Source: Blastocatellia bacterium | Lineage (GTDB): Bacteria; Acidobacteriota; Blastocatellia; Chloracidobacteriales; JADJPF01 | Assembly: GCA_023265235.1 (NCBI GenBank) | Contig: JAHFUF010000325.1 | Span: 1-6,264, forward strand | Length of the DNA stretch: 6,264 nt | Direction: 5' to 3' | Shown here: positions 5,371-6,264 of the stretch, one piece after another | How positions within the stretch are numbered: the first letter of the stretch is position 1 | How the letters are laid out: each line of letters begins with the position of its first letter | The notes under the pieces: generated by a model | The model's input: the letters and a program-made list of their open reading frames with translations, nothing else | Told to the model about the DNA's origin: nothing | Database searches by the model: none | Position numbers and translations under genes: made by a program

Positions 5371-6264
5371 ATGAAAAGAAACTCAAATTGGCGTTGGTTT
5401 ATTTCCGCGCTAATGATTATGATAACTATAACTACTATAGTTTTTTACCAGACACCAATATCATCAGCAAATAGATTATTCGTTGGTCAAGAACCCTCTC
5501 AAGAAAAAAAGGTACTAACCCTAAAACCTGTAGAGGATGCAAATAGTTGGGTGCGATATCAAACAGAAGATGGGTCACTTGGTTGTCGTGAGGCAACAAA
5601 TGAAGAAAGCCTATACTTTTCAAACCGCATAGATGATCAAGAAAACATGATTCAACTCAATCACTTTGAAGAAGAGATAGGAAAAAGCCGCATTCGTCCA
5701 AATGCTGATGGTGGACTAAAAATAATGCTGCGCGGAACAACACAACTAGACGGCTTCCCAGTAGCTAAAGCTGCTTTTGTTACAGCAGTTGCCCGTTTAG
5801 AAGCAATAATTAATTCACCTATTACAATAATAATTGATGTAGATTTTGGCCCACAAAGATTTGGCACCCCCTACCCTACTGGAGTAATTGGTTCTACTCG
5901 TAGTCAAAACCTTAGTGCTGGTGATGGCTTTTATGAGAGTGTAAGACAAGCATTACTTGCTAAGGCTGGTAGCCCCCAAGAAACTACAGTTTATAACGCA
6001 TTGCCCGCAGGTACTTTACCAACCAATAGTGGGGATGCTAAAACGGTTATAGTAAGTTCAGTGATTTTAAGAGCTTTAGCGCTAATTGACCCTGCAGCAG
6101 ATCCTACTAAGGAAACAAACTTTGGGCCACCTCCTTCTATAGGCTTTAATTCTGCTTTTGCTTTTGATTTTACCCCAGACGATGGTATTGACAGAACTGC
6201 TATTGATTTTGATGCTACAGTAGTGCACGAAGTATGTCATGCGCTAGGGTTTACATCAAGCGCA
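5371..6264 (+). CDS. Exported zinc metalloprotease with HExxH motif (partial, 5' part)
   Basis: The frame is open for 298 codons from the ATG at 5371 to the right edge, with no stop, so the C-terminus is outside the window. The N-terminus has basic residues (MKRNSNWRW) and a hydrophobic core at about residues 10-26. It can be read as a long signal peptide cleaved after SSA (about 33) or as a membrane anchor. A region of about 250 residues of unknown role follows. It leads to DFDATVVHEVCHALGFTSSA, with the zincin motif HEVCH at residues 286-290 (bases 6226-6240): His286 and His290 as zinc ligands and Glu287 as the catalytic base. The HxxGF extension recalls secreted bacterial proteases of the NF038122 type, but S296 occupies the metzincin third-ligand position, so the third ligand must lie further on. 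The region before the motif (DFTPDDGIDRTAIDFDATVVHE) fits that group. It likely degrades extracellular or envelope proteins; the substrate is unknown. It is transcribed divergently from the exported protein at 4305-5159. Confidence 0.82.
   Translation, partial: MKRNSNWRWFISALMIMITITTIVFYQTPISSANRLFVGQEPSQEKKVLTLKPVEDANSWVRYQTEDGSLGCREATNEESLYFSNRIDDQENMIQLNHFEEEIGKSRIRPNADGGLKIMLRGTTQLDGFPVAKAAFVTAVARLEAIINSPITIIIDVDFGPQRFGTPYPTGVIGSTRSQNLSAGDGFYESVRQALLAKAGSPQETTVYNALPAGTLPTNSGDAKTVIVSSVILRALALIDPAADPTKETNFGPPPSIGFNSAFAFDFTPDDGIDRTAIDFDATVVHEVCHALGFTSSA

Noticed and set aside
5435..5867. Two minus-strand open frames opposite the metalloprotease gene
   Set aside because: They lie within the continuous plus-strand frame that has an ideal ribosome site, an export signal and HExxH. 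They are shadows.

Overview
This 6,264-base window is AT-rich bacterial DNA that is densely coding on both strands. There are no rRNA, tRNA or CRISPR features and no intact mobile element. The content points tentatively to Acidobacteriota, perhaps Blastocatellia: a zinc-ribbon Ser/Thr kinase N-terminus, an Uma2-type relic and a secreted HExxH protease. That assignment rests on family knowledge and is not proven by the sequence.

Layout. (1) Bases 1-3280, minus strand: a large SbcC/Rad50-type ATPase (1,017 aa) is followed 21 bp later by the start of a second gene that runs off the left edge and may be a NurA-like nuclease. Together they look like a DNA-end-processing operon. No SbcD/Mre11 partner is visible. 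(2) Bases 3438-3732: a gene graveyard. The first ~52 codons of a zinc-ribbon Ser/Thr protein kinase (plus strand) run head-on into the first ~30 codons of an Uma2-family protein (minus strand). Both are cut at the same point near 3590-3594, and the Uma2 remnant also appears to carry a one-base frameshift in a C run. (3) Bases 3760-5159, minus strand: a secreted protein of unknown function is followed by a small protein built almost entirely of perfect heptads, encoded by 21-bp DNA repeats. The two are probably co-transcribed. (4) Bases 5160-5370: a divergent AT-rich promoter region. (5) Bases 5371-6264, plus strand: the N-terminal 298 residues of an exported zinc metalloprotease with HEVCH near the right edge. 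It has no stop codon in the window.

Working picture: the left block is intracellular DNA repair and the right block is envelope or secreted. The rearrangement scar lies between the kinase and Uma2 remnants. The most notable points are the C-X6-C zinc hook of the SbcC-like protein, the tail-to-tail double-pseudogene junction and the repeat-built coiled coil. I see no strong evidence for a wholly new system.
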